Source of the DNA: Nageia nagi
Lineage: Eukaryota; Pinophyta
Length of the DNA: 64,000 bases
Direction of reading: 5' to 3'
NCBI GenBank assembly: GCA_050084985.1
Contig: JBITNC010000001.1
Span: forward strand, 192,572,001-192,636,000
Below the pieces are notes generated by a model. That model worked only from the letters and a program-made list of their open reading frames with translations, was not told the DNA's origin and ran no database searches. Each line of letters starts with the position of its first letter. The first letter of the stretch is position 1. Position numbers and translations under genes: made by a program. This document shows positions 1 through 12,400 of this stretch, piece after piece.

Positions 1-375
1 GATCCACCTCTCCATGTCATCGGTAAATTAAATGGTAAAATTGTTAAGAGAATATTAATAGATGAAGGGTCAGATGTCAATATCATATCTACATCAGCAT
101 ATCACAAATTGAATCTTCCTTTCTCTCATATTTCTTTACCATCATTATAAATAAAAGCATTTAATAATGCCTTATGTTCAACAATAGGATCAATAGTGTT
201 ACCCATCACCATTGGATGTAAGATGATACAAACATCATTATATATCATCGAAGGAAACATTAAACAATATAATATTCTTTTAGGTAGACCATGGATTCAA
301 GAAATGGAATGTGTCCCATCTACATTTCATGGTTTTCTAAAATACATTCATGAGGGAGTACTCCATTGTGTATGA
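1..375 (+). pseudogene. Ty3/gypsy aspartic protease remnant
   Basis: Frame 1 from base 1 reads as a retropepsin-like domain of a plant gypsy polyprotein. Seen: the active-site region LIDEGSDVNIIS (about 55-90), in which the usual D-x-G-S triad appears as DEGS. Further on is the family signature LLGRPWIQEMECVPSTFH (about 280-332), typical of the protease C-terminus of Tat/Athila-like elements. In-frame stops at 148-150 (TAA) and 373-375 (TGA) break it. The frame continues without a shift into the zinc-finger-like segment at 436-885. The domain would have cleaved the element's Gag-Pol polyprotein; this copy is dead. The 5' part of the element lies outside the window. Confidence 0.8.
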
Positions 376-435
376 AGAGATGCAAATCCATACTCACATT
401 ATAATATTACAAAATCATCGAAAACGAAACCTCCT

Positions 436-885
436 ATGCAAAAGTCAAAGGGGAAATCATCATCCACCTTTGCTAGGCAAGTGCATAATCATAAAGATAT
501 GAGATGGAAATCAAAATCCAAAGATGATTACATTGATGGAATGCAATCATCAAAACAACCTAAGAGGGTGGTAGATCATATAATGAAAGAAAACCTAAAG
601 CCTAAGTCAATAAAATACGATAAGTATGGACATCATTTTTATCATCACTTGAGGCATAATACTAAACATTGCCACCAATTAAATCATGCCCTTCATGATT
701 TGATGGATAATAGACAATTTGAAGTAGATATACCTTTATTGATAGATAACAATTTACATCATCTACAAAATACATACATACATTCCACACAATTAAACAA
801 GGATGAATTGTGTTATTTGCATAAGGATATTCAATCTCCGTCACATCGTTCACATTGGGGCAGTCGTCCCCCATCTTACTTTTGA
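436..885 (+). pseudogene. gypsy gag-like zinc-finger segment, downstream of protease
   Basis: A 149-residue open stretch in the same frame as the protease. Residues 57-95 hold a motif of the form YxKYxxHFYHHLxHNTxHCHQL, followed by HALHDLMDNRQFEVDIP. It resembles the CxxH...GHxTxxCxxLxxxIxxLI nucleic-acid-binding segment at the C-terminus of Tat/Athila-like Gag, with one cysteine lost. The N-terminal half is basic and low in complexity. In most gypsy elements this segment precedes the protease; here it follows it. The end carries HRSHWGSRPPSYF, and a related HRSHWGNGPP is encoded just after the stop (about 902-930), so a short duplication is present. The zinc-finger resemblance is by eye. Confidence 0.5.
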
Positions 886-2110
886 TTTCCTCATGTTTTA
901 CATAGATCACATTGGGGCAATGGCCCTCCAAAAAATAAAAATAAAAAATATCATCAAAACATGATTTAGAAATCACACAAACATCAAAATATGATTAAAA
1001 ACTAAAATGATCATATCTGATTTTGAAACAGGTTATAATATGTTTATTGCATTTCCATGTCTTCCCTTTTTCCACCTCATATTCATTCCCCATTATGTTG
1101 GAATATTTGAGTATTATATTATATTCTAACAATTCATCAAGGCATATATACTATACATTATCCATGATCACTTCCATACCATTATACAAATATGTTTAAT
1201 ACTTATTGTAAAAGAAATAGTTTAGGAAATTAATATTCTTATTGACTTTACCAACCTTCATCATGAAATCTTGAAACTTTGGATGATAAACAAACATGAC
1301 TATGATACACTTAAGGTTATTACGGACTCATACACATCTTCACATTTAAATAATCTTAAAATAGTCAAGAATGAGGTGTTACAAGAACATGATTTCGAGC
1401 GAAAGTATTACATGTTCATCCTATTATTCGCTTCATCTCGAACCCAAGAATCATTTGATAGTTTTATAAAAAAAAAAAGAAAGAAAAGAAAAGAAAGAGA
1501 AAAGAGATGACAAAAAAAAGGGAGAAAGTGCTACAATGATTCTTGGGATATAGCGAGATCGAGGGGTTAATCCTCATCGGGGCTATGGATGCCTATCTGG
1601 CAATGGGGCATACCTTACGAGTGGCGACATGTCCATATTGGTTAGAGACCTTCTTTCCTATGGACCTCTGTACGTTTCATATGGATGAACTAGCTTATAT
1701 ATTTTATGCTCTTGTGACATTTAGTTTGAGATTGTCTAGAGATGGAAATAAATATCATTGCACACACACGAGTCTATGATAATTTTGAGAACATCATGAC
1801 TTTGTTTTTTATCATCTAAAGAAGAAAAAATCTAATGGTGATTGGTTAATATGGTCAACTTGAATATTATGATCATTACATTTCTTCATCATCCCATACT
1901 ATTTATTATTACATAGTAATTAATATTACACTTATGTTTATCAATGCCTTTATGAGTTGATTAGTTTATCTCTCTAAATACTCAATACATCCTATGTCTA
2001 TTCATTTGTTATACTATTTTCATATTAACATCCACCACCACCCCATACACATTATACTATACCAACTTTCATATTTTATTATCCAACATCCATATATTTC
2101 CTAATCCATC
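886..2110. other. A+T-rich retroelement interior, no recognisable gene
   Basis: No domain was recognised on either strand. Two short open frames (1271-1510, with an A/G-rich Lys/Arg tail, and 1543-1779) look like chance frames. The stretch lies between the gypsy coding remnant and the repeat arrays and is probably untranslated interior of the same element. Confidence 0.4.
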
Positions 2111-2124
2111 TTTATCGATTATTA

Positions 2125-2490
2125 AATTGGAGGTGCTTCCATATTATTTGAGAAAAAGAGCAAGTAATTGCTCTCCCCATTAATATGGGAGTCAACATTG
2201 TTGTTGTTAAAACCTTTTGCTTCTATTCTTATCTACAAGTTTAAGCAAGAAATTGCCTGTAGTAGATTGATAAAAGTCAACCCTATAACATTGTTAAATT
2301 TTATAGCTTCCATTATTCTTTGGGATCGAGAATAAGAAATTGTTCTCCCCATTGAATTGGAAGTCAATATTCTTTTCCTATCATATCCCATCCATTTCAA
2401 CCCCTTAGAACATCATTAAAAAGCTTCCATCATTCTTGGGGATCGAGAGTAAGAAATTGCTCTTCCCTTTGAATTGGAAGTCGATGTTCT
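2125..2490 (+). repeat. Imperfect tandem repeat, three to four units of about 90-130 bp
   Basis: Units share GCTTCCAT(T/C)ATTCTT, then GATCGAGA(A/G)TAAGAAATTG, then CTCCCCATTGAATTGGAAGTC. Clear copies lie at about 2130-2200, 2304-2372 and 2419-2488, with a more decayed one at about 2215-2290. Such arrays are common in untranslated interiors of plant gypsy elements. Confidence 0.75.
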
Positions 2491-2499
2491 TCTTCCCTT

Positions 2500-2880
2500 T
2501 CCATTCATTATCATCTACCCATAAATTGAATGTGTGTTACATCTTGTTCCATATCCTTTTGTACATATTATCATATTATAAAAAGTATTAGTAGCCAAGT
2601 TTGATAAATGATACAATCTAATACTGCAATTTTTCAAATCATTATCCTTAAATTTGAAGATATTTAATAATATCCAAATCAACATCGATGATTGAAATAA
2701 TAATAAAACTAATGACAATAATCGAAAAAATTATTCAATCTTGAGATACACCATCAATGTGTAGCACATCAAAGTACATTCATGATTAAAGTCTAATAAT
2801 CATGCTTTTAAATGTCTTAAGAATGAATAATAAAATACATAATACAATCATCTATCGTTATGTTGATCCTTGTAGTAAAC
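2500..2880. other. A+T-rich spacer
   Basis: Nothing recognised. It lies between two repeat arrays. Confidence 0.3.
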
Positions 2881-2949
2881 TTGAGTTTGTATCATCATCT
2901 CAATAAATGAGGTAGAATGCATTTGTCTTGTTTTCAAGTCATGTTCAAC

Positions 2950-5080
2950 AAAAAACCTCAATCATGGAAAAACATATTTCTAATGATTTTCGCAAGAAAT
3001 GATCATGAAACCCATTCTGCTGGGGCAAATAGCAGAATTATCAAACATTAAAATGTTATCTACTTTGAAAGGACTCCACATCACATACATGCTAATGGCA
3101 TAGAGCCTATGGAATACAGTGTTCCATAAAATAGCGTGTTGTAGACAAGCAAGAGTACTTAGTAAAATGTAGAACTTATTTTCAAAATACTTTGATTATG
3201 AAAATTCAAAAGGTTTATGTTTGATCATAATTTGGGGCAACTATGATTGTCCATGACCCAAAGCAAATCATTTGCATCTACCATCAACCAACAAAATCAA
3301 GATTTAAAATATTCATACATAAGTTGATAAACTCAAGTGTACGAGTCTTGACTTAACCACTTACCAACCTCAAGTATATTATCACTTACTTAGTAGCCAA
3401 GTGGTATTTGTATAATTCTACAATGATAACATATTAGTTTGTTTGTATCTTCTTAAGATACATGACTATGTTTGCTCACCACATCATGCCATTAAAAAAA
3501 AAGATAACCAAATAAACATGCAAACTCGATCATAAATAATTTCATCATGAATCCTTGATAGAACAAACACCATTTATTGTTTATGATCTTACAATGAATC
3601 ATGAACTTCTTAGTTCAAATCATATGTCATGTTATGCATGTTTAGTCATCACTTATTGTTATACGTATTCAGGAAACCCTAGTCATCAAAAAACATGATT
3701 CCAATGATTTTTGCAAAACCTACCTTTCTAAAGTAATAACATAATAATCAAAATTTAAATTAGTGCACACAAAGGGGACTTCATGTCATATACTTGACTC
3801 GGCTCCATACATTCCTTGGGATAAACATAAGACACCCATGTAATGATATATGGAAACAAGCATTTAGTACCTATTTGGTGCACAACCAACGTGTGTTCAA
3901 AACACTTCAATTGCAAAGCTCACGAAATCATACTTGGATAATTGGGATAAATACAACTTCCCATGACCTAAAATCAAACCTTATGTTCACCTATAAATGA
4001 TTGAAACAATAAGGTTAGAATCATTCGTACATTCAACTTACTTGTTCACTAGCTAATATCTAACAGTCTATCATCATCGTCACTCACATCATTAGTTAGT
4101 TCAAAAGGGGCCATAATGCTAAGAAAAGCACCACAATCAAAGTAAGCCCATGATCACATAGTAAGACCATGGCTACATCTTTCTTAAAATGTACTCAAAA
4201 CATTGTTAATTACAAAATCAAAAGTTATATGTCTACTCACGGTTAAGGTAATTAGGATTGCCTATAACCTGAAATAAGATGTTTATGCTCAATATGATTC
4301 TAAAAAAACTTATGCAAAAGATCATCATGAAACCCATTCTGCTGGGTCAAAAGCAGAGAAAAATGGAAGATGACTTGTATATACAAAACAAGCTTCCTAT
4401 CATATACTCGCTTCGGCATGCATAGACAAACTAGAGTTTTGTCATGCAACTGCCATAAATAGCACACAGTATGGAGAAAAACACAAGTGAAGTTTTGATA
4501 TACAACATCACTATCTCAAAATTGTATACATCAAATAAGCTTACCATCACATACTCACTTTGGTATGCAAAGACAAACTAGAGTCTTGTCATGCAACCAC
4601 CATAAACAACACACAGTATGGAGATTGACACAAGTGTAGTTTTGATGTATTACAATATAATTTTTAAAATGTATCAATTGCAAAAGTTAAAAAATCATAT
4701 TTAGTCATGGCAAGGGCTATCCTCATGACAACACCGAATGATGAAATATGTATAAATAACGAGTTTTGATTTAGAGAAGCTATAATTATATCCTACTAAA
4801 AGATCTTAAGCTTTATACGAGAAAAGATTTTGATGATATTTCTTAAAAATATCATTAACATTTACAAATATCAAAGGAGATAAAATGTGATGTATCATTG
4901 TTACAGGAGATCATCTTGAAACCCCGTTATCGGGACAAAGGACAACACCATCAAACTCATATACTAAGGGGGACTTATACGGTACATGTGCACTTAGACA
5001 TGCAGAACAACATTATAGAAATGTCATGCAACTGTCACACAAGCTCAACACATTGTCATACCGAAAACAGTCACTTCTGA
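2950..5080 (+). repeat. Degenerate tandem array, about four units of 600-720 bp
   Basis: Each unit carries a block like AACATGATT(C)TAATGATTTT followed by GCAA and then CATGAAACCCATTCTGCTGG plus a (G)GGCAA or GACAA word. Unit starts are at about 2960, 3680, 4290 and 4890. The block CATGAAACCCATTCTGCTGG is almost identical at 3006 and 4325 and weaker at 4910. A second shared block around 3180, 3880, 4190 and 4660 has AAAATGTACTC-like words and a TTAGGATTGCC or ATGATTGTCC core. The array lies just upstream of the element's polypurine tract, so it is most likely the 3' untranslated interior of the gypsy element. No coding frame is maintained. Confidence 0.6.
4390..4655 (+). repeat. 147-bp direct tandem duplication
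   Basis: Unit 1 starts at 4390 and unit 2 at 4537. Both read AAGCTT(C/A)C(T/C)ATCA(T)ATACTC, then GGCATGCATAGACAAACTAG or a near variant, then TTGTCATGCAAC and ACACAGTATGGAG, ending in AGTTTTGAT(A/G)TA. Similarity is high, so this is a fairly late duplication inside the older array. Confidence 0.85.
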
Positions 5081-5227
5081 AGTATATTCAAATTTGTTTT
5101 CAAAACTACATCAAATGTAAAATGAAAACACATTTTACCATAATTTGATAAATCAAAATTTTGATTCATTTAAGAAATTGAGTCAAAACTTATATCATAA
5201 TCAAGCAACAATGCTTCTCATTTTATA

Positions 5228-5282
5228 TTTTTGAAATTATCAACCACATATTTTCGGTTGATAATTTCAAAAAGGGGCAAAA
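5228..5282 (+). promoter_or_regulatory. 18-bp perfect hairpin plus polypurine tract before an LTR
   Basis: TTTTTGAAATTATCAACC (5228-5245) is the exact reverse complement of GGTTGATAATTTCAAAAA (5256-5273), with a 10-base loop. The right arm runs straight into AAAAAGGGGCAAAA (about 5269-5282), the polypurine tract that would prime plus-strand DNA synthesis. The LTR begins at the next base with TGTAGACACC. Confidence 0.8.
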
Positions 5283-6111
5283 TGTAGACACCTAAAAAAG
5301 TCCCCTTTTTAACTAATAAACATTGAAATAATCATAACTCTTTATATAAGCCTCAAACAAGCTTGAAAACTTCATTATTGGATATATCTCATCGAGTACA
5401 TGCAAAACGAGTGGTCACATGACCCCTTTTCGATAAAAATTGACTATTTGGCGGTTGTTTTAATGTTGTTATAAAATTGTTAACCAGTCACCGACGTTCG
5501 CCTACAAATGTCGGTGTTTTGATCCAATCGCCGACGTTCGACCTCCAAATGTTGGTGACTTTGTAACAGCCGAAAAGACACCAAAATAGCAAAAGGAACT
5601 TGGAACGCTTCATTTCTCCAAGATGAGGCGGATAGAGGGGGTTAGTTACGACCTACGGTGGCTATTCACTTCCTCTTACCAGCCTTGAAACATCTCATCC
5701 AAAATCTATAAACATAAGCCAATACAAAGCAATATGGACCCCAATTGAACCCATTTTTGAAGTAGGGTAATGCTGCCAAAATCTTGTGAGCTTATACATT
5801 TTATTGTTTTATGCTAGTTTCATTTTAATACTTGTCATACATAGATGATTTGATGTTATTGTCTTTTGCATGTGTGTAGGATTTACAGGTTGCTCATACC
5901 AAGGGAAGAAGCAAGCAACTCAAAAATAATGAAGATTTAATACTCTTTATTTTGGCACATAGCATTTGTAAAAGTCCCTTCTAAGGGCAAATTGTAGTTT
6001 GAACTAAGATTGAATATCATTTTGCAATTACAACATGTCTATCTATGTTATATAATTTGAGGTTCAATGAAGATTGAAGAATAATTGTATTTTATGTTAT
6101 TCTACATTCCA
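5283..6111 (+). mobile_element. Ty3/gypsy 3' LTR, right edge uncertain
   Basis: It starts with TGTAGACACCTAAAA directly after a polypurine tract, a usual LTR start in plant gypsy elements. A TATATAAG box lies at about 5343-5350. Two related 30-base blocks around 5487-5515 and 5529-5559 share CGACGTTCG and CAAATGT(C/T)GGTG, and the first has CACCGAC/GTCGGTG arms that could fold. The right end was chosen only because CATTCCA at 6105-6111 could be an LTR terminus. The true end may differ, and no partner LTR is inside the window. Confidence 0.5.
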
Positions 6112-6199
6112 GCTCAATTTTCATTGCAACACTATGCATGATAAGCTTAATCTTAAGTAGGATTTCATTACAACTAGATTTAAATGGAGAAATCAACTT

Positions 6200-7112
6200 C
6201 AGATAGTTTTGAAAGCTTACCTTGACCCAAAGCTCTCCTTTTTTGCTTAGTGTTTGTTGTCTCAAAGTCTTCCATTGGGTCCTTGGTTGGTCCATATGGG
6301 GCTAGTTGACCCATCTTGTATTTTTGTAATCAGTTAGAGTCTTGTTTTCACATCTTTTAAGAATACCCAAAAGCTAGGTCTGCATGGCATTAGATTGAGT
6401 TTTTTTCCCTCCCATACATGTCTCTTTTTTTTGCTTGGTTCCATATATTGTTGGGGGGATATCCAAATTTCTTTTTGATTCTTTTTGAAATATGGAACAT
6501 ATTTTGTACTACCATATTTTTCCATATTTGGAAGGATAGAAATATAATATTTTTTGATCAGTTGGAGCCTTTTGTTGCTTTCTCACTATCTAATAAGATG
6601 TTGATTTTCCATGATGCTTGGTTGTATATTTGTGTTCAAGTTAACAAATTTTATATGGAGCTTAGCCATTTACATGACCTTATGGATTTTTGGGGCAATG
6701 ATCCATGTGTTGTTAGTAGGGTTTCTTCAGATAGGACTCTCAAGCCAATTTACAAGCTCCTACAAATATGGCTAGTGGGTGGGATGCAGCTCCCAAGTCA
6801 TCCGAACTCATTGACAACGTAGGTTGGGGTATCATTTTGATACCTACTAATAATTGGTAAAACCTGGTGGATGAGGATGACCACCAACCACTCTCTCTCT
6901 AGGAAGATTAGCTTAAGTTTATGCTTTATATAGTTTTGTAATCCCCGGATGGCTATTTTAATTCATTGATGTTTTTAGTTTTTAATCCCAATTCTGGGAG
7001 TTGGAGTGACTTTGGGGTGTGTCATCTACCACCCAACCCTTTTTAGCTATATGTTTATGTATTTTTAATTTTAATACAAGGCAATTTTACATAAAAAAAA
7101 AAAAAAAAAAAA
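6200..7112 (+). mobile_element. LINE (non-LTR) 3' end with poly(A) tail
   Basis: Frame 1 shows a decayed zinc-binding RT-associated (zf-RVT) region, the usual C-terminus of plant LINE ORF2. FCNQLESCFHIF (about 6322-6357), then a stop, then EYPKARSAWH, then a tryptophan-rich tail including IFFHIWKDRNIIFF at about 6509-6550. The open frame 6418-6822 is its longest uninterrupted part. Untranslated sequence follows and ends in about 22 A residues at 7091-7112. An earlier CxFC cysteine appears only in another frame, which marks a frameshift. The copy is 5'-truncated; its left limit and target duplication could not be fixed. Confidence 0.65.
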
Positions 7113-9230
7113 ACTTCATTTGCTTGAAAGTTGAAACTTTGTTCTTTACCTCAATTCATCTTTTGGATGCCTCTTCTCTCTATACATCTCCAAATACACT
7201 TCTAGAATACTTTTTTTTCTTCCTCTATCCTTCATAAGAATACTTTCTATTAAACTCTTGAAATTCAGTTGTAAGTTTTCATACCATTCAACTTATCCAT
7301 GGTTCCACTTAAAACATTTTCTATAAATTTCTTTTATAAAATTAAGCTATATAATTATTTACATATTCATTTGCTATTTAATAAAAGAATCAATAATCAT
7401 AATTTAATGAAATCTCATATGTTAATAAATTTATCTTCAATAATAAATTTAATATATTCAAACATTACTAATATACTATGATATTAAAAATATTTATTTA
7501 TGTCAATAATGACATATTAATATCATTTAATTATAAATATCAATAACAGCATTATTGATATAAACCCAAAGCACAATAAGCATCACAACATTATTATTAT
7601 TAATGTTTCCATTAATAATAATGAATTCACTGCAATAATCAATTTAATACATTCAAATAATATAAAGAATATAATATTATTAATATAATTTCATAATATT
7701 AGATTTATCTAATCAATCTATTAGATAATTTAATTACCACATGAGTAGATAATTAAATATAATCAATCTTACTAGCATTATTTTCTTTTCAGGTTGCAAA
7801 TCAAGGATTCCTTAAAAATCGAACAAAATATTAATGATCAAACAAGTATTAAATATTATTATTTGAATAATAATAATGATGATGATGATGATTTATCAAT
7901 AACAATATCATTTTACATAAAATAGCAATAAATATTCTATTTTATTTCTTCCAAGATATTTATTATGATGTACTAACCATTTTATTGCTTTACTTGTAGG
8001 CAATTGACCAACCTAATCTCGTTAGTTGAAGATGCAAGGTCGAAAAACACTAACAAACATGCAAGAGGAAAGGGGTCTAAAAGTAGGGTTAATACAATTG
8101 AACCATGGCTCGTTGAAACTTTTGTGAGTATAAAGGTAGTTGTATGTATAAGAAATTTGCATTTGAAATTGATACAAAACATTTGTATTACTAAAATTTT
8201 GATATATGAAGTGTTATTGAGTTTGAAAATACCTAATATTCAATATATTATTTGGTCTAAATGGCATGAACAATACCATGGTAGTAGAACTTGCACAATG
8301 TTAATACCCTTAATTTCATAAAAGAATTGAAAATAGTCTTATGAAAAATTGTCAGCAATAACATGCTTGATAATTATTTGCATACACATAAAATTTGACA
8401 TTCATCATTTTGCAAAAATAATGAAAAAAGATATTGCATGAATAATATGAAAACTATATTGAAAAGAGGGCATGAACACCCCTCAACATTAATGAGGTAC
8501 AACATTGGTATTATGAATGTATTAAAAATCCAAAACTGGTTTGTAACATAATTTAAAAGCTAAAGAAGTAATAAAAATTGAATTTGCATGTTGAAATTAT
8601 CAAAATTAAGAAAAAGGGCATGTGTGCCCTAGGACATTAGGATTTTTGAGTTTTAATAAAATGAAAAAGTAAATTGAATTGACTTATTTGCATTTTTTCA
8701 TTTTGCTCTTACTTATCGGCTTACCTATTGCTTTTGGAGGAGATTTTTGGTACTTTAGAGATGAGTTGGCAAGTTTTGACTGAAAATCCTCTACGAAGTT
8801 GATGATTTTGAGCATTTTGAATTACTTGGCTTCAAGTTTGGTGGACCCACCATGGCCAACAAGGTAGCATCAACATGTAGGATGGTTGAATGACCCTTGG
8901 CATGACACTACGATCACATTGTAGAGCTTCTTTGCACACTACTGTTTGACCATTTGGTGAGTCAATTAGTTTTTTTCATTTTTGCAATAATTTTTGATAT
9001 ATATATCCCTCAAATTTGGTTGGAATTTCATAGATAACCTCAACCTTTGACAACTTTGTTTGATTTAGTACACCTTTTACCTTGAAATTATGAATCCTGA
9101 TGTCATAGCTATTCCCATTTAGATGCGTTTTTTCCCAAAAGTATTATTTTGAATGATGTAATCTTGTTTATTTTTAGAATTGTCCAAATTAACTCATGAG
9201 TTGGATTTTCTTTGCATTACAGGCATACAA
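7113..9230. other. A+T-rich DNA with a trinucleotide microsatellite, no gene
   Basis: Very A+T-rich. 7866-7892 is an (ATA)n/(ATG)n microsatellite. An open frame at 8004-8321 (105 residues) has no recognisable domain. Two blocks about 150 bp apart (about 8400-8500 and 8555-8640) share GCATG followed by AAAAGGGCATG-like words, an old duplication. Confidence 0.35.
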
Positions 9231-9249
9231 GAAGCTAATAATGGGAGGA

Positions 9250-9482
9250 CTAACCCGACTAGATGCATTACAGAAGGCCAATGTTTAGGTTTGTTCCAAC
9301 AATGAGAATGCACTACTAAAGGGAGTCAAATTGTATGGTTTAGTCATAGTCGATTTTCCATTGTTGATAGTGCTAATTAAGAGATGGGAGCCAAATTCGA
9401 ACGCCTTCCACCTCTTTACTAGCAAGATGATCATGATAAAATTACAATATCTTCCAAGATTTCATAAACAAGATCTTAATTA
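9250..9482 (+). pseudogene. Plant mobile domain (PMD, MAIN-like) fragment
   Basis: Frame 1 reads NNENALLKGVKLYGLVIVDF (from about 9283), then PLLIVLIKRWEPNSNAFHL and MIKLQYL, up to the stop at about 9480. This matches the N-terminal part of the plant mobile domain, whose usual pattern is aGLygL...hpLLtALVERWRPETxTFHL...vTLqDV. The domain occurs in MAIN-like nuclear proteins and in transposons (MULE- and gypsy-associated). Only about 65 residues are recognisable and a stop follows, so this is a relic. No transposon ends were found around it. Confidence 0.6.
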
Positions 9483-12400
9483 GTATGAGCCTTATAAAAT
9501 TGTATTTGAAAATTTGGAAAATAAAAGAATAAAAATCAAAGAACATATGTTAGCTAATCATAACTCATTAACAAGTATTTCACTAGATATTGAGGATGAA
9601 AAATAAGAACGATATTAATTTGATGAAGCAATTCAAGAATGATATTGTTCTTGTTCTAGAAGACAAGACAATTTAAACGATGAAAAATAAGATCAACATA
9701 ATTCAAGGATCCCTCATAGAGTTTCAAAATTTTAGTTACAACAATCATAAGAGAAATGTATTAAATATAGCAAGAATTGAGATGCTAAACATCTTGTGAA
9801 AAAACTACAATTACATATCTTGAATATCATCGTTTTGACTCCTTTAACTTATAAAATCTTTATTCTAACTTCACCTACTTTAAATTTAATTTTTAAGTGT
9901 ATAAAAGAAAACTCATTGAAATCTCTCATCACTTATTGAGAGATCAAAAGCTAATAGAATATTAATATTGATTAAAGAATCTTTTTTTTTAATGCCAATA
10001 CATGATTTAAATCCCAATCAAACAAGATAATCATACAAACTAGACTAGGTGATATTAGGACATCGATAAATGAAATTTATATAAAAACTTTGTATAATAC
10101 TAATATTCTAAAATTAAATATTTTGAACACTTTTATATTGAACTTAACATATTAAAACATCACAATACGTTTGTGAAAGAGATGAGCTCTAATTTAAAGA
10201 ATAAGTAATTTAATCCTAGTGATATCTGAATCCACAATGGTAGTGACATGTTGACTCAACCATATGGGGTGGAAGTGGAACGTGTATTTCCCACTGCTTG
10301 TCTTTTTTAGTGTATAAAATAATTCCACATTTATCTAGTGATGGTACGATGCACCACAAGGCTCCAAAAAAAGATGTGATAAAGGTGTGTAATGCGTGTG
10401 GCTGTGTTTTTCATTCAGGGCGAACAAATAATATTGGAATAATATTTACTTTCTTTTTATGTATTAAAAATCTATGAGGTGTATCGTAAAGCACGACATG
10501 GGGCGTCTATTTAGAATGATTAGTTTTGCTTTACTTTCGGCGACGACAAAAACCATCCGATAAAACTAATGACACTACAAAAAAATGAAATCCTAATAGA
10601 AATAACGACATGGTCACAGATATTAAAAGGATAAAAAGTGGATTTTATCATTTTATTTTATTTAACATGTTAGTTTGCTGTTTTTAGTTTTTTATTGATA
10701 TTGTTTGAATGATTTTAATAGATGTTTTAATAGATATAGATTTGGTTACCATTCTATCTTTTAAATGGTTATTATGTCATTTTGAGTTCTTAAATTTACT
10801 TTTAAATAAAATAAGTATTTGGAATTCATTTATAAAGTTAGAGAATCGTGGTTGATATCTACTTCTATATTATGATAAATCTCTCAATTATAAAGTTACT
10901 AAAATACAATGCATGTGTACATAAGATCATTCCTTTAACATCTTTTTAAACAATGGTTTGTAGAACTTGTCAAAGTTTGTCCAAAGATAAATATAAATCA
11001 ATTATGTATTTAAATTATTTTTTTGATAGAATTTAGATGTATAATAAAATTACCAAGCTTGTTTTGATTATCTTAGTCTAAGAATTCATGGATCAAGTTG
11101 TAATTACAAATATCTTTATAAACATGTCTAATATCTTTGTAAAGTGGAAAATAAGGAGAAAATGAGTTTAATCTTCTATGGCATTTAGGTTACAAAGCAT
11201 ACAAACTCTTTTATCCTAAGGTGTTTTAGGTATTGTCCATCTACCAGTTTCTCTATATAGTTCATGTGAATTATTTCTTAATTTTACAATCGTAAGTATC
11301 TTTTTGAGACTTATGATCTTATGTGGGTAGGATGGATTTTCAATTTTTGGATTAATGATGTTGTTATAATAGGATAGTTTTCTTTTATTTTTGATATTAT
11401 CATCACCCCAAAATTTTCTAATTGAATTATTTACAATTTTTAATTTCAAATTCTTGTTATCTAAAGGAGTTATATTATTATGTATGCCCCAAAAATCAAA
11501 CCACTTATCTAATTATTTTTTACAACCTATTTAAAAATGATGATGGGTTAGACAAGTTTGTTATGTGACTACAGGTAGCTTGTGTCGATCTAACTTTGTT
11601 AGTTAATAATTGTATAATGTATATCTTCTTAAAGCTTTATTTTTAGTAGGTAGTAAACCAACTTCCATGAGAAAGATAGGGTATGGCATGTTAATTTTAA
11701 TTTTGAAGTTATAAATAATATAATTTATTCAAGTTTTGAAGTTATAGTGATCATATATGATGCAAAATTAACAATATTATAAATGATCTCATGTACAAAG
11801 TTTTTTTATCAAGAGTTTAGTGGATGATAAAAAATGTACAATGATTAATTATTCTCCTTGATATGAGACTAAGCTAGTATAATTTGAATAATCTAGTCTT
11901 AGCATATATATGCATGATAAATTAATCAACATGGTAATTCTGCTAATATATAAATTAGTCTAAATGGATGCTTCATCTATTGTAACTACTAAAAGTCAAA
12001 CATAAGTATTAATGGATTAATTTTGATTTACTAATGTAACCATTTAATCTAAATTAGGAAATCATTGATTTTGCAAGTGATAAACACCAAAAAAAATAAA
12101 AACTAAAAATATGTAAAATGAAGTTGAAGATAAATTTTTACTTATCCATATTTGTAATCTCATTATTGAGAAAATGTAATGTATGATGTATACTCAATCT
12201 CAAAAGAGAATTTTAGAAAAAAAAAAGGTATATTTTTTACTTTAATCTTATTTAGAATACATATATCTATGACAAATTATTAATATTAGTAGAAAAAGAT
12301 ACCCTACAATAAACATATGTTAAATATTAAACTCAAATCATAAAATTAGTCTTACTTTCATGTGGAACATGGTTGAGGACTTAAACAGAAATTTGTGTTA

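Noticed and set aside
1271-1779. Two open frames of 79 and 78 codons
   Set aside because: No domain, low-complexity Lys/Arg tail in the first, inside retroelement interior; expected by chance.
2950-5080. Centromeric-type satellite
   Set aside because: Only about four strongly diverged units, ending at a gypsy polypurine tract; better explained as element interior.
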